From: Procambarus clarkii
Lineage: Eukaryota > Arthropoda > Malacostraca > Decapoda > Cambaridae
Direction of reading: 5' to 3'
Assembly: GCF_040958095.1 (NCBI RefSeq)
Contig: NC_091175.1
Coordinates: 24,619,339 to 24,683,338 of the forward strand
Length of the DNA: 64,000 bases
Shown: piece by piece, positions 49,086 through 59,960 of the stretch
How the letters are laid out: each line of letters starts with the position of its first letter
How positions within the stretch are numbered: position 1 is the stretch's first letter
Position numbers and translations under genes: made by a program
The notes under the pieces: model-generated
Database searches by the model: none
Told to the model about the DNA's origin: nothing
Seen by the model: only the letters and a program-made list of their open reading frames with translations

Positions 49086-49265
49086 TTCTGCCACAATATT
49101 TAACTTACTGTCTGCTTACTATAATAGTTATTAACTTACTATATTGCTTCATTTTATTTTTGTTTCTGAATAGGAGCAAAACGAGAACACATGATACAAA
49201 AACAATCATAAAAAATTGATTTTTTCCAATAAGGAAAAACTGGGTCCATATTGGGTCCTGGGTCC

Positions 49266-49340
49266 GTACTGGGTCCATTTAATTAACTGATGTTCAGCTT
49301 AACATCAGCTGAACATCAGTTAATTAAATGAACCCAGTAC
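49266..49340. repeat. 34-bp inverted repeat
   Basis: Arms 49,266-49,299 and 49,307-49,340 pair with one mismatch around TAACATC (arm begins GTACTGGGTCCATTTAATTA). PLE C coding sequence starts just after it. Confidence 0.85.
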
Positions 49341-50563
49341 GACATCCCCAGTCAACTAGGGCAAACCTTTAACAGTGAGCTATCAAGCCTAAAACTAAAA
49401 CACAAAACGCAAGTCGAAACAAGGACACTCCGTAAGCTGACAGTTGATCAGCAAGCCCAAGCCCTCAACGGGGGACAGTTAAAAATCCCTCGTCCAAAAG
49501 ACGGCTATATAAACCTAACTACTCATGATCTGAGCCAGGACCAACGAGACCTCTTGAATCTTGGCCTAAACTGCCAATTCATATCTAAACCAAAGAAGCA
49601 TCAAAAACGCCTGGAAATCGAAATGCTTCTGGACGACATCCACAAGTTAGAAGACAACAACAAAATCATCACTACTGACACACTTCAGGCTGAACTACTA
49701 ACAGAAGCGGGGAAAAACGAGGAACATATTCATCTACAATCTTAACTCCACGACTCAAAGAAGCAGCAAAACAACTAAAAAATCTGAAAGATGTAACAAT
49801 AAGAAAAGCCGACAAGACAGCAGCATATGTATTGATTCCTACCCAAGAATACATGAACAAAATTAGCGACATCTTTAGTGATGACACCAAATTTCAACGA
49901 ATCACGAGGAACCCTGTGGAAGACCTTAAACGCAAATGAACAAAACAATTACTGCAATCAACGCAAAGAAAGGTAATGTGCATTTCACTAACTCCAAGGC
50001 GACTATGGCTTTGGATATGCCTATGGTAATGTTAAAATACACAAACTAGGTAACCCACTGCGCCCAATAATCAGCCAAATACCAACTCCAACCTATCACC
50101 TGGCAAAAAGACTTAACGAACTCCTAACTCCATACACTCCAAGCAACTATAGCCTACAATCATCAACAGATTTCCTAGAATTAATCAACACAACTCAGCC
50201 CGATGGAATCATTGCTTCCCTGGACGTCGAATCCCTATTTACCAACGTCCCAGTCGACACAACCATAGGAATATTACTGGACAGAGTATACCGAGACGAG
50301 AGCACCCCCAAATTAGACATACCCGAGCCACACTTGAAGAGTCTTCTCGAGGCATGTTCAAACGAAGCCCCTTTCATCAGTCCACAAGGGGACATGTATC
50401 TACAAACAGGTGGAGTAGCAATGGGCTCCCCCTTAGGAGTGTTATTTGCTAATTTTTATATGGGAACCATCGAAGATAGAGTCTTCAGTAGCAGACAAAA
50501 ACCAACTGTATATTGCCGTTATGCAGATGACATATTCGTCATAGTAAAAGACTCAGAAGGTTG
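49341..50563 (+). pseudogene. Penelope-like element C, N-terminal and RT part, broken
   Basis: The plus-strand frame opens near 49,350 and includes QALNGGQLKIPRPKDGYINL and LTTHDLSQDQRDLLNLGLNC. After a frameshift near 49,715 it reads RKADKTAAYVLIPTQEYMNK. The RT core reads IIASLDVESLFTNVPVDTTI, GGVAMGSPLGVLFANFYMGT and CRYADDIFVIVKDSEG, with YADD as the catalytic motif. These are characteristic PLE RT blocks. At least two frame breaks lie between 49,715 and 50,170. It stops abruptly at 50,563, where a Helitron 3' terminus begins, so linker and GIY-YIG parts are missing. Confidence 0.87.
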
Positions 50564-50598
50564 CTGTGGCTCGGCAACACGTGGCCGGGTACAGCTAG
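50564..50598 (+). mobile_element. Isolated Helitron 3' terminus
   Basis: GTTGCTGTGGCTCGGCAACA, then CGTGGCCGGGTACAGCTAG. This has the same hairpin and CTAG end as Helitrons B and C and is followed by T of a (TA)n. No G-rich block or GGGAACATCAGATCA motif precedes it; PLE RT sequence does. Confidence 0.8.
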
Positions 50599-50640
50599 TA
50601 TATATATATATACATATTGTATATATATATGTATATTATT
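50599..50640. repeat. Short (TA)n
   Basis: TA repeats with CATATTG interruptions between the Helitron terminus and PLE B. Confidence 0.85.
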
Positions 50641-51395
50641 AAATATGACCGAAAAAGTAAGATTAATAATTCTAACACGAATTTTCTCAATCTTTCGTAC
50701 ATTTCTTTTCACTGTTGGTGGTAATTCAAAAATCAATTCTCCAAAATTCATTTTTATTTCTAGTCCGACGCGACACTTGAGCGCGTTTCGTAAAACTTAT
50801 TACATTTTCAAAGACTTTAGTTTAAACATACACAACTGAATGGAACTTACACATTTCCGATTTGTTTATATCTACATTTGAGTGAGGTGGATGGGGTGAG
50901 GTGGTATTTAATAAGGTATTAATTTCATCAACACAAGACAGAACACGAAACAATGGGTATTGAATAGAAGTGATTGTAGAAAGCCTATTGGTCCATATTT
51001 CTTGATGCTTCTATATTGGAGCGGAGTCTTGAGGTGGGTAGAATATAGTTGTGCATTAATTGGCTGTTGATTGCTGGTGTTGACTTCTTGATGTGTAGTG
51101 CCTCGCAAACGTCAAGCCGCCTGCTATCGCTGTATCTATCGATGATTTCTGTGTTGTTTACTAGGATTTCTCTGGCGATGGTTTGGTTGTGGGAAGAGAT
51201 TATATGTTCCTTAATGGAGCCCTGTTGCTTATGCATCGTTAAACGCCTAGAAAGAGATGTTGTTGTCTTGCCTATACTGGGTTTTTTGGAGCTTACAGTC
51301 CCCAAGAGGGCATTTGAAGGCATAGACGACGTTGATCTCTTTTAAAGCGTTCTGTTTTGTGTCTGGAGAGTTTCTCATGAGTAGGCTACTTATGA
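50641..51395 (-). mobile_element. Penelope-like element B, 3' part, opposite to PLE C
   Basis: Reads on the minus strand from about 51,395 (LLMRNSPDTKQNALKEINVV) through the GIY-YIG domain (IGKTTTSLSRRLTMHKQQGS) to the stop near 50,985, then about 340 bp of 3' sequence into (TA)n. A two-base loss of one AT at the TATATAGGCAAG site (about 51,278) shifts the frame, so it is not functional. It matches PLE A closely and supplies the domain that PLE C lacks, but in opposite orientation. Confidence 0.87.
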
Positions 51396-51414
51396 GAGCC
51401 CGTGGGTCTTCCAG

Positions 51415-52344
51415 ATGGTCTCTGCACGCCGTCGACGTCTTCGTCTTCCTCGTCTTCTGCTGCCGCGACTGGCCCTGTGCCCTCGCCGGGTGTCACGGCT
51501 GAGCTGGGTGCTGGGGATGGGGGGGGCTGCGGAACGTCCTGTTGTGTGCGGCTCGGTTCCCCCTGCAGTTCAGGCTGGTGTCGTATTGCGACGGGCATCG
51601 GCTCGCACGGTTTGTGAAACCCGTGGTTCTGGGTCCGCCTCCGGCTCCGAGGATGTGTGGCCGATGCCCAAGCGGTCCCGGCGTTCTTCTACTGCTTGGG
51701 CTGATGTGGAGGATTTCGACGCCGGTGGATCTTCGGACGACGATGTGGTGGATTCGGGTGCATCGCGCTCTACGTCGATGGTGTTTGCTGACGTCCATGT
51801 GCCTGCTGATGACAACGATTGTGCTTCTGATTTACTTCCTGTTCTTCCTTCTGCAGAAGGTTCTCCGCAGTGGGGGGTGGTCACTCCTACGGACGCAGGT
51901 GGTGTGGGTGCTGGTGCGGGCCGCGACCTCGTGCTGGTGCTGAAGAAAGATGCTCGGCGTGGGGGGTCCATGCAGGTGACACGTCCAGTGATTGCCGTGG
52001 GGCCCTGTGGGGCTGCCAAGGAAGCTACCAGTGCGCTGCCCGTTGCCCGGCCCCGTGGGGAAAAGCCCCTCCCGATCGTCTTGGCCTCCGGCGTGGCGTA
52101 TGATGGGAAGCAGAAGCTTTGTCTTTTCACTTCGTTGACTGCGTGCAGCCTGTTCCGTGGTGCCCCCTCGTCAGTCTGGGTTCCGCAGGCTCGGTGTTTT
52201 GTTGTGGGTGTGCTGGACTTGATGCCTGATCCTCATACGGCCCATTGTCACCCTGTTCCGGACAACATCATGTTGCTTTGGGAGGCATATTGTATTCGTT
52301 TCCCGGCGGCGGAGTGGCCGGAAAAGTATGAGCAATTTGAGTAG
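51415..52344 (+). CDS. Gag-like retroelement protein, C-terminal part (family G, copy 2)
   Basis: A 309-codon open frame ends at TAG after EWPEKYEQFE. It shares with the 17.1-18.8 kb pseudogene the PMPKRSRR-type basic stretch, the block RDLVLVLKKDARR, and C-terminal landmarks SVWVPQARCF, LLWEAYCIRFPAAEWPEKY. The N-terminal RRM-like and Cys-knuckle regions are missing, cut by the PLE B junction near 51,395, so the ATG at 51,415 is probably not the native start. GC-rich codon use contrasts with its T-rich 3' region. Likely ORF1/Gag of a retroelement, truncated but with an unbroken remaining frame. Confidence 0.6.
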   Translation: MVSARRRRLRLPRLLLPRLALCPRRVSRLSWVLGMGGAAERPVVCGSVPPAVQAGVVLRRASARTVCETRGSGSASGSEDVWPMPKRSRRSSTAWADVEDFDAGGSSDDDVVDSGASRSTSMVFADVHVPADDNDCASDLLPVLPSAEGSPQWGVVTPTDAGGVGAGAGRDLVLVLKKDARRGGSMQVTRPVIAVGPCGAAKEATSALPVARPRGEKPLPIVLASGVAYDGKQKLCLFTSLTACSLFRGAPSSVWVPQARCFVVGVLDLMPDPHTAHCHPVPDNIMLLWEAYCIRFPAAEWPEKYEQFE

Positions 52345-53532
52345 TTTGTGTGATTGCTGTATGTCTAGTGTATGCATGGGACCTGTGGTATGTTCTGCTA
52401 TGTGTTATATTTATTGTGCGCCCTTCAGGCCGGTGTTATGTTTAGTTTTCTCATGACCCTGTTTATTGTGTTTCTAAATATTTTTTAACATGCTTTGCGT
52501 GTAGCTATACCATTCACTGATTATCTGTTCCTTTGATTCTGTTGTGTTGTGTGCCCCTCTGGCTATGATGTTTGCCCTCTTGTGTTCTGTGCTTGTGCCT
52601 CTCCTTTTATTTCTTGCACGCCCAGTGGTTAGTTGTGGAATGTTCTTGTTTATTGTTTGTGTTGTTATTGTGCCATGTGTGGCGTATGTTTCTGTTTCTT
52701 GGCTTGTTGTATATTTTTATACTTTTATATTTTTTTTTTTGGTTCTTTGTTATCCTTATGCTTTCCTTATGTGTTATGATGTTTGTTAGAATGTTTTATG
52801 TGTCATTATATTTTGTGTATTGCTAGCCTGTTTCCGCTATTTTCTCTTGTGTTCTGTTGATGTTTGTTGTTTTTGTACTGTGCTGTCGGTCCTTCTGGCC
52901 AGTGGTTTTTTGTTTTGATTATTTTGTTTCTTCTGTTCTTTTTATTGTATTTATTGTCTTATGCTTGCATGCTTGCAGGTAAAAATATAAAAAAAAACCT
53001 CTTGGGAAGATATTTATGTATTTGTTTTTGTGTTGTTGTTTTCCCCTGTGTGTTCTATTCATGTATTACCTTGTTGTGTTGTGTTTCTTTTTATTTTTTA
53101 TTTTTACTTTGTTTTTATGGCTTGTTGTGTGTTGTGTATTTTCTTGTGTTGTATTTTCTTTTATACCTTATGATGTGTGTTGTTGTCGGTCCTTCCAGCC
53201 GGTGCTTGTTTGATTTGTTTATATTGTTCCTATGTTTTGTTTTATTGCTTGTATTGTTTGCTTGTTTGTTATCGTTTTATATTTTGTGTCTTGTTGTATG
53301 CTGTGTTTCTCATGCGTTGTTGTATGCTGTGTTTCTCATGCGTTGTTGTATGCTGTGTTTCTCATGTGTTTCTCCATTTTTGCTCATTGTTGCCCTGCGC
53401 TGTCGGTCCTTCTGGCCGGTGGCTTCTTGTTTTGTTCATTTGTTTTCATGTTATTTTATTGTATTTATTGTATTTCCCTTGCATGCTTGCATGTAAAAAA
53501 AAAATAAAACAAAAAAAACTCTGGGGAAGATA
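52345..53532 (+). other. T-rich 3' region of the gag-like element, partly duplicated
   Basis: Strongly T/G-rich. CTGTCGGTCCTTCTGGCC-type sequence occurs at about 52,882, 53,186 and 53,400. An A-rich end followed by CTTGGGAAGATA or CTGGGGAAGATA occurs twice (about 52,965-53,012 and 53,481-53,532), suggesting a tandem duplication of the element's 3' terminus. Cys/Phe/Leu-rich frames here are composition artefacts. Confidence 0.6.
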
Positions 53533-54480
53533 ATCTACACCGATTAGAACGACTATACCACCAGCTCTCCCAGACTAGTCTCACCATTAATTTGGCAAGT
53601 CCACGTTTGCTAAAGGTAAAGTGAAGTATCTTGGTCATGGTATAGGCAGTGGAAGCTTAGCACCTATAGACATGCATCTTCAAGTCATTCTACATTATCC
53701 TGAGCTTACTTCTCGTAAACAACTTATGAGATTCTTGGGACTAGCGTCGTACTACAGTAGGTTCTGCAAGAATTTCAGCACAGTTGCCACATCTTTAATC
53801 AATCTTACCAGCCCTAAAAGGAAATATATTTGGACTAACTCACAATCCATTGCCTTCGAACAATTGAAAACTTTGATGTGTGTACTAACCCTATTCTCGC
53901 CTCTCCAGATGTGAAACAACAGTTCATCCTTAATGTTGATGCCAGTAGCACCGGCATTGGAGGTGTCCTGATGCAACGGTGTAAGGGAGAAGTCCTACCA
54001 GTCAGCTACTACAGCTACAAGCTGAAGCCTCACCAACAAAGTAGCTGAAGCCTCACCAACAAAACTACAACACTTTAGAGAAGGAGCTACTCGCCATCGT
54101 CCAATGCTTGCAACGTTATGACCTTAACTTCAAGGACACCAACCCATTACTATCTATTCGGACCACAAACCACTTTCGTTTTCTACAACAAGCCCAATTC
54201 TCCAATCAGTGTCTACTTCATTGGGCCTTGTACCTACAAAACAACAGCTTCCAGATCTTCTACATCAAAGGATCGGATAACATAATTGCAGATTTACTAT
54301 CACGTGTTCATGAAGTGGAACATCCCGTTTTCAACTTCCTTCCAGCATCGACATCTCGGGCAATAGGAAAAGGCTTCAGGGAAAAGCTCTCACGTGAATT
54401 TTTTATTTGTGTGACAGAGAGCCATACCAACTTGTCTCAGTATTTACTGCAGTACACTAACACGTCACATATATCACGTA
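53533..54480 (+). pseudogene. Ty3/Gypsy pol fragment (RT end and RNase H), broken
   Basis: The plus strand reads LHRLERLYHQ, KYLGHGIGSGSLAPIDMHLQ, RKQLMRFLGLASYYSRFCKN, then after a frame change near 53,890 KQQFILNVDASSTGIGGVLM (the RNase H VDAS block), YNTLEKELLAIVQCLQRYD and IKGSDNIIADLLSRV. This order is diagnostic of Ty3/Gypsy RT-RNase H. The sequence GCTGAAGCCTCACCAACAAA is duplicated in tandem (54,021 and 54,044), shifting the frame. No LTR, integrase or gag is visible nearby. Dead fragment. Confidence 0.9.
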
Positions 54481-54800
54481 TATAGTATTTAATAGCCGGA
54501 ACGCACTACTTGACATAGCATGCTAGGCCCGATTTGCGTAACAGAGTGATTTCCGTTATTTTAAAATATTTATTTTCAAATATGTTTATTGGAATTAATA
54601 TTTTCATATTATATTATGGTCATGAATTACTGACTTTGTTTTAGTTATGTTAGATTAGGTTCGGATAGGATAAGTTAGTTTTTGTTTCTAGAAAGATTTA
54701 TCAAACCTAACCTATTTTCTTAGTTTCTGCCCCCACTTCCTCCAACTTTTTTTCAGTTTTTGGAGGTAGAAAAACTTTTGGAAATACATCCCAAATTTAA
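54481..54800. repeat. Diverged relative of the CCTAA-motif element
   Basis: TAATAGCCGGAACGCACTAC followed by GCTAGGCCCGATTTGCGTAA parallels the terminal repeat of the 46-48 kb elements, and TTAGATTAGGTTCGGATAGG parallels their interior. No second terminus or (TA)n flank is seen. Confidence 0.6.
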
Positions 54801-55480
54801 GCCTTCGTGAAAATCGTACGGGGTCGCTATAAATACCAATTTCCCTAAAGAGTGTAATTGGGCCGACACTGACCTATGGCACTCGCATAACCTATCACCT
54901 TTCCTGCGTCACCATGAATAGTTGGGTGTGGCTAGCTCCAGGCGTCTGGCCATAATTCTCTTTTGCAGAGGAATTCTACCATAATTACTTGATATGGTAC
55001 CAACTGTATTTGTGTCTCTTTTCCCCCCTCTCATTTTCCCTTTATCTTACTAAACCCTCTCACTTTTCTTCCCTTATCCCTCAACTCCCATTTCTCACCC
55101 ATCATCTCCCCTCTCCGTCCCTCATCTCTCTGTCACCCTCTCCATTCCTCATCTCTCTCACGCTCTCTTTCCCAATGGTTCCCAACATCATCCCTTATCT
55201 TCCATATTTCCCCTCTCTCCTCCGGTTTTCCCCACTTTCTCCTCTCTCCCAAACTCCCTTCTGACCCCTACTCTTTATCAATCCCCCCCCCCTCGTCTCC
55301 ACCCTCCCACTCCTCCCTGTCCCACCCCCAGCAATGATCCTTCGTTCTCTTCCAGCTCCTATACCACTCCTCGTGGAGTGTGGGGGACCGCCCCCACCCC
55401 TCTCCTTCCCTACACACACCATCCATCTCATAGAAAATTTAATATTAGAGCTGCAAAAATGCAAAAAACATTACAGAAAT
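54801..55480. other. No gene seen; pyrimidine-rich tract
   Basis: 55,010-55,330 is C/T-rich on the plus strand with CTCTC and CCCC runs. Frames through it are low-complexity artefacts. Confidence 0.5.
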
Positions 55481-56570
55481 CAAATCCACGATTTCAGACT
55501 TCACAAAAAATAGATTCCGATATATCATGAAAGTGGAGCCAGAGGCTGACCTCGTCTGAGCTACGATCCTCTCATGTCACTATATGCCATCTCGTCAAGT
55601 TCAACGAGGGCTAGTCCTAGACGTCTGGCCGCCAGCCTAGGACGGACAAGACCAGACAAACATTCCCTTGTATGGACATAACCTTACGGTTGAAATGTTT
55701 TGTCTCGTAACAATGTTTGCCAATACTAATTGCTATGTTTTCTACTGATGTCAATCTTTACACTCCATTGTATTTTTTTGGTTATTGGTGTTTTCTTTAT
55801 ACTCTCACGAAAGCATTTTAAATCAAATACTACACATTTTTATGGACCGTGTTCGAACATATTACATACTATTTTAATATACTTTGGGTAAGAAAGTTTT
55901 TATCAAGCAAGAACCTCAACTAATTTGACATAAAAAAGATGCTCAGCTATTTACCATTCATATGAGACTCTTTTGGCGTAAATTAGGACCGTGGCGAGGG
56001 CAACCAGAAATGTAACTCAAACTAGGCTGGCTGATCCGAATGATGTTAAACTGCTCATTGCCGCAGTTGTCTTGCTTTGTGGAGTCGTGTCAATAGACGT
56101 GAAACTCTAGTCAAGACTCGTAACTTCCCGGGAAGCGTTTCCATTGGTTGACCAGTCTCCCGCCATGTTGCTGTCCGGCCATTGGATTGTAATGTCGGGT
56201 TCAAGATTGGAATACAACGTTCAACTTCGATATCATTATGGTAAATGCATCAGTATGAGAAGACGATTCCATCCCCCCGTCCCATACAGAACCAGTTCTC
56301 AAAACATTGGTTTAAGATCTTTAATATAAATGACATTCTTCTAGATAACGAATAACAAAAGACTTTTACACGTAGCCTCCGTCTGACCTAATTTTTATAT
56401 AATCCTTCAATCATTTTCTTTGATCGACTCACACCTCTTAATCCTCCACCTGTATGCTCTTCAAACAAATAATTCCCAACGAATCCCAAGCAGTTATCAA
56501 ACCTTTTAAATTATACAGTTTAATAAATATTATTTTTATTAATTTTGGTATTATAAAATAGTAAACAAAA
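55481..56570. other. No gene seen
   Basis: Mixed and AT-rich sequence. The only regulatory-looking spot is 56,135-56,195. No persuasive exon or named repeat. Confidence 0.45.
56135..56195. promoter_or_regulatory. Possible promoter spot: two inverted CCAAT boxes and a CCGCCATGTTG site
   Basis: CCATTGGTTGACC (about 56,141) and GGCCATTGGATTG (about 56,177) contain inverted CCAAT boxes. Between them CCCGCCATGTTG resembles a reversed YY1 site. No adjacent exon was identified. Confidence 0.25.
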
Positions 56571-57019
56571 AAATGTATGCATTTCCTTGGAGGCCCGTAG
56601 CTTGTGCGGACCATAACAAGACATGGATAGGTTTGCCTGGTCCCGGAGGTTTGGCATACCACGCAGACTGTAAGCCACTTCTTAAGTCACCACCACTACA
56701 GACATTGCGTTCTCATCCCACCCTCACCCACCCCAAAACAGAAACGGTGAGGAAGAGAATAGATTTAAACGGGACCCGCCTTGTATGGGCCAGCGGCCTG
56801 CTGCCTAGCTCCTGTAACCTACCGGCTTGTGCGCTGCTGGTGTCGGGTGGTGAGGAGGGAGTTATGAGGGTTTTTTCCTCCTACTGTGAAAAAAATTAAC
56901 TCAGCCAGTTTGGAATTTTGATAGTAGACAGACTACGCTTTCATGGTTACTACAACTGTTAACCTTACTGCATGTATGAATGCACGATCTTGTTGATATC
57001 CTGATGTTACGGAATCGCT
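56571..57019. other. No gene seen; weak open frame
   Basis: A plus-strand frame of about 108 codons (56,573-56,899) starts MYAFPWRPVACADH. It has no recognisable domain, and GCCTTGTATGGGCCAGCGGC within it looks like dispersed-repeat sequence. I do not call it a gene. Confidence 0.4.
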
Positions 57020-57381
57020 GAGTGGTGTTGAAGTTTAAGACTGACGGCGTATTTGCAGCGATTCTCGGTTGTCATTGTTAGAAATGTCAACAGGCTGTTT
57101 ACATAGGTGGCTGCCTGCGACCAGCCGTTCGAAATAGCAGACGAGGTGATTACTCGTTTCATGGCGCACTTTGCTACAGTGGTGGGGTTCAGAACTTGAA
57201 TATAGCCTCGTCTGTCTCGGTTCTAGGCTGTGCGTTACATTTTGTTTATGCTGGGTCGCCCCGGACCTGTTACAAGTGTGGTGTCCAGGGACATCTTGCG
57301 GCTGCTTGCTGTGTGGAGGCGTGTGACCGCCTAAACCATTATCGGGAGGAAGATTTACCTTGTGTGGCTCCGTTGGTGTGA
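57020..57381 (+). pseudogene. Gag-like fragment with a CCHC knuckle (family G, copy 3)
   Basis: PFEIADEVITRFMAHFATVV parallels the RRM-like DFPEQELHSEFARFGAVV stretch of the 17-18.8 kb copy. After a frame change, SVLGCALHFVYAGSPRTC runs into CYKCGVQGHLAAAC, a clean C-x2-C-x4-H-x4-C zinc knuckle. The frame ends at TGA near 57,379 after PCVAPLV. It covers the middle region only and is broken. Confidence 0.65.
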
Positions 57382-57584
57382 CCAAGGATTACGTTGAAGA
57401 TTCAAATATTTTTTCTTATTTTTGTAATACTGCTTCATGCAGGTTGGCGATCAATCCCTGACCGTGCAAGTGGTTGGGCCCATCCCAAATCCTTATCCTG
57501 ACCCCTAACAAGTGTTATATATTCGTGGTGGCTTGGCGCTTTCCCTTGATAGATACTCCTAGTGACGCCCAGAAACGTGGTATG

Positions 57585-57925
57585 CTATCTAGAATGATTA
57601 GGTTCAACCGCAATGACCCCAAGTGGATAACTAAAGGACGGAAGAACGTTATTGATAAAATTAATTTTTGTAGAAGAGATTACAAAAGAGAGAAACATGT
57701 CTAGAACGGCAATTTGTCAAACTAGTTAGAAATGGTGAGATGGAAAAAATAATATACGCTTGAATTATGTATAGCAGGGCAGGTAAGAACAAATCTTAAA
57801 GGGTTTTTCAGATATATCGAACAATGATTAGGGAAGAAGACCGATCCATTAAAAACTGAGACACGACATATACCTAATAATGGCAAAGAAATTAGTATTA
57901 GTTTATACAAATATGTGAACTAATC
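57585..57925 (+). pseudogene. CR1/L2-like LINE fragment, endonuclease-RT linker
   Basis: The plus strand reads RNDPKWITKGRKNVIDKINF, CRRDYKREKHV, then in other frames TNLKGFFRYIEQ and KKTDPLKTETRHIPNNGKEI. This pattern of basic linker, FFRYI and KTDPL is typical between endonuclease and RT in CR1/L2-group LINEs. Stops and frameshifts are present. Confidence 0.75.
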
Positions 57926-58304
57926 CCACAAATAGTTGAACCATGCCGGAAACATTTACACACGCATATTTGAATCTAATTAATAATCATGATTAACCAA
58001 AAATTTGCATAACAATTTCATAACTAATAAAATAAATTGACTTCTGTGCATTAGATTTATTGTGTATAATTAAAGAAAATATTTTGTAGATATTAAGCCA
58101 GGGGGGAATATTTCTTGGCAACTGTTCCACGAGACCACATGAGACACGACCGTCGCCAGACTGACCACCACAAGACTGCAACCCGTCCCCACACTAAGCT
58201 GGGTAAAGCAGCGGTCGTCTTCCCCAGATGCACTCATCATTTTTTAACATACTGTGTATTAAAAAATGCTTTGTTCTCATAAATCAATTTGTATTTGTAT
58301 TTGA
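57926..58304. other. No gene seen
   Basis: AT-rich, with nothing that I can name. Confidence 0.45.
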
Positions 58305-58755
58305 AAAACGTGGGTGAAGCATTTATAGAATTGTGGTTTGAACAGAGAACATGAATCGAAGCACTTGTTCTGGAAGGGTTCGGATGTCATCAGTTGTGAG
58401 TCATGCTTTTCATTCATAAACAGGGGGTTTGGAGGCTGGATTAACGAACTTGGATCTTTGTATGCGATTACGGTCTGAACACTGAGAGGAGGGCTCGAAC
58501 CCACGAGTCTCAACAATGACCTAGAGTACATGCATGGCCATATGTTGGATTCTCGATCCTGCAAAAGCCAGCCCGTCCTCTATATAAAGATCCAAAAGTG
58601 ATTGCATGCACCCGCCAAACCTCCTGTTTATGAATGAAAAACGGTTTACACACGACTCGCAATTGATTTCGTTCGAACACTTCTGGAACAAGTGCTTCAC
58701 TCACGTTCTCTGTTCGAACCACCACGTTATAAATGCTTCACCCGCGTTCTGCAAA
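58305..58755. repeat. Foldback element, about 145-bp diverged arms
   Basis: Left arm about 58,308-58,450 (GGGTGAAGCATTTATAGAAT) and right arm about 58,605-58,750 are inverted copies with noticeable divergence. The centre holds GGGCTCGAACCCACGAG, a reversed tRNA-like box B. Confidence 0.75.
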
Positions 58756-59799
58756 TAAAAATAATCGCCAACAGAACCTAAACACCAAACCTAACCTATA
58801 CCTATATATACATAATGTGCTAATATATTATAATATTAATTTATATTTGAGAAAATTCCAGTTTTGAATGAACAGCATGTACAAATTTGTGAATGCGTCT
58901 GTGGGGTCGACCACTGGATGGAATGGATTTGAGTAGAGGACGGGTTGAAGCAACGGCATCAGGGCTACCCAAAATAATTAGAGGTAAGTAGATGCCTTGT
59001 AGCTAGTCTGCAACAGAGATTTATTGGGTTCTATGGAAGGGCGTTAATTCAGCGAGGCAACACCCACCCCAATTATTCATTACCTTAACTAGTCTCATAA
59101 ATTACTTGCTGAAATGAGATTTGACGTATAACAGTTACCAGCTTTTAAAAAGTGATGCGACTTTATAACCGTATTCCATTCTCCGGGCTCTAGGAGACTC
59201 GAACTGTGGGCCCCAGACATGTGAGGCTAAGACACACACGCGTTTTTACAACCGTATATTAGGGCTATGAACCTTGAGCAAATGTCAAAGGAAGGCTGTC
59301 GGGTTCGTATTTGTTCTCGTAAACTACCTCCAACTCGTGCCACGTGCTCGTAAAATAATTGTTGAGTTTAATAAATACCTAAGTTTCCTGAAGCTGAACA
59401 AATCTTTTAAGTAGTGAAGTAGGTAAGTTGATTAGGTTAAGTGGTCACCAGTGATGAACGTTATTAAACAAATGTGTAAATTAAAGCAAACACGGTTCTA
59501 AGTGCCAGTCAAAGCATTTCCCAGGTTCTCGTCTAAAAGTTAAGTTCGTCGTTTGTTTAATGTTTGTTTAAAGTTATTAGCAGAGCCGATTTCTGGACTT
59601 TTGGAAAGTTGCTAATGTGGTCGAACTAAAGGTCTAGCTTAACGTCTATTGTGTGAGGACGGGAAGAAATTGCTTGAATCGGTGCTTGCATGCTATTCGT
59701 TTACATCTTGGAGAAACGTGGTTGTAAATCATTCATTAATGCAAGAGCCCTTCACGATTAACAAAATTTGCTTTCATTCTATTCCAGTTTATTTGAGGC
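58756..59799. other. No gene seen
   Basis: Includes CAAACCTAACCTATACCTAT near 58,783 (CCTAA-type motif). Around 59,190-59,240 the reverse strand has an AGTTCGAGTCTCC box B-like motif that may be a SINE remnant. Otherwise featureless. Confidence 0.4.
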
Positions 59800-59960
59800 A
59801 GATTGTGGAAAAGATTGTACCGTTATGTTCCTTAACTTTAGCAAAGCCTTTGATGCTGTGCGTTGCAAGAGACTGACGAGATAGGTAGAAGCTCGCGAAA
59901 TTGATGGTGCTAACTAAAGTTGGATAAGGGCTGGGTTATATCACAGGAATCAAAGTAGTA
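59800..59960 (+). pseudogene. CR1/L2-like LINE RT fragment (catalytic block)
   Basis: Reads DCTVMFLNFSKAFDAVRCKR, LTR, stop, VEAREIDGAN, stop, SWIRAGLYHRNQ. This matches the RT palm block usually written LDFSKAFDxV, with the catalytic Asp changed to Asn, and the following block. Truncated at both ends. Confidence 0.75.

Noticed and set aside
52544-53533. Cys/Phe/Leu-rich membrane-protein-like frames
   Set aside because: The region is strongly T/G-rich and non-coding in appearance. Hydrophobic frames follow from composition.
59180-59270. Reverse-strand tRNA gene
   Set aside because: A box B-like motif is visible, but no credible box A or cloverleaf.
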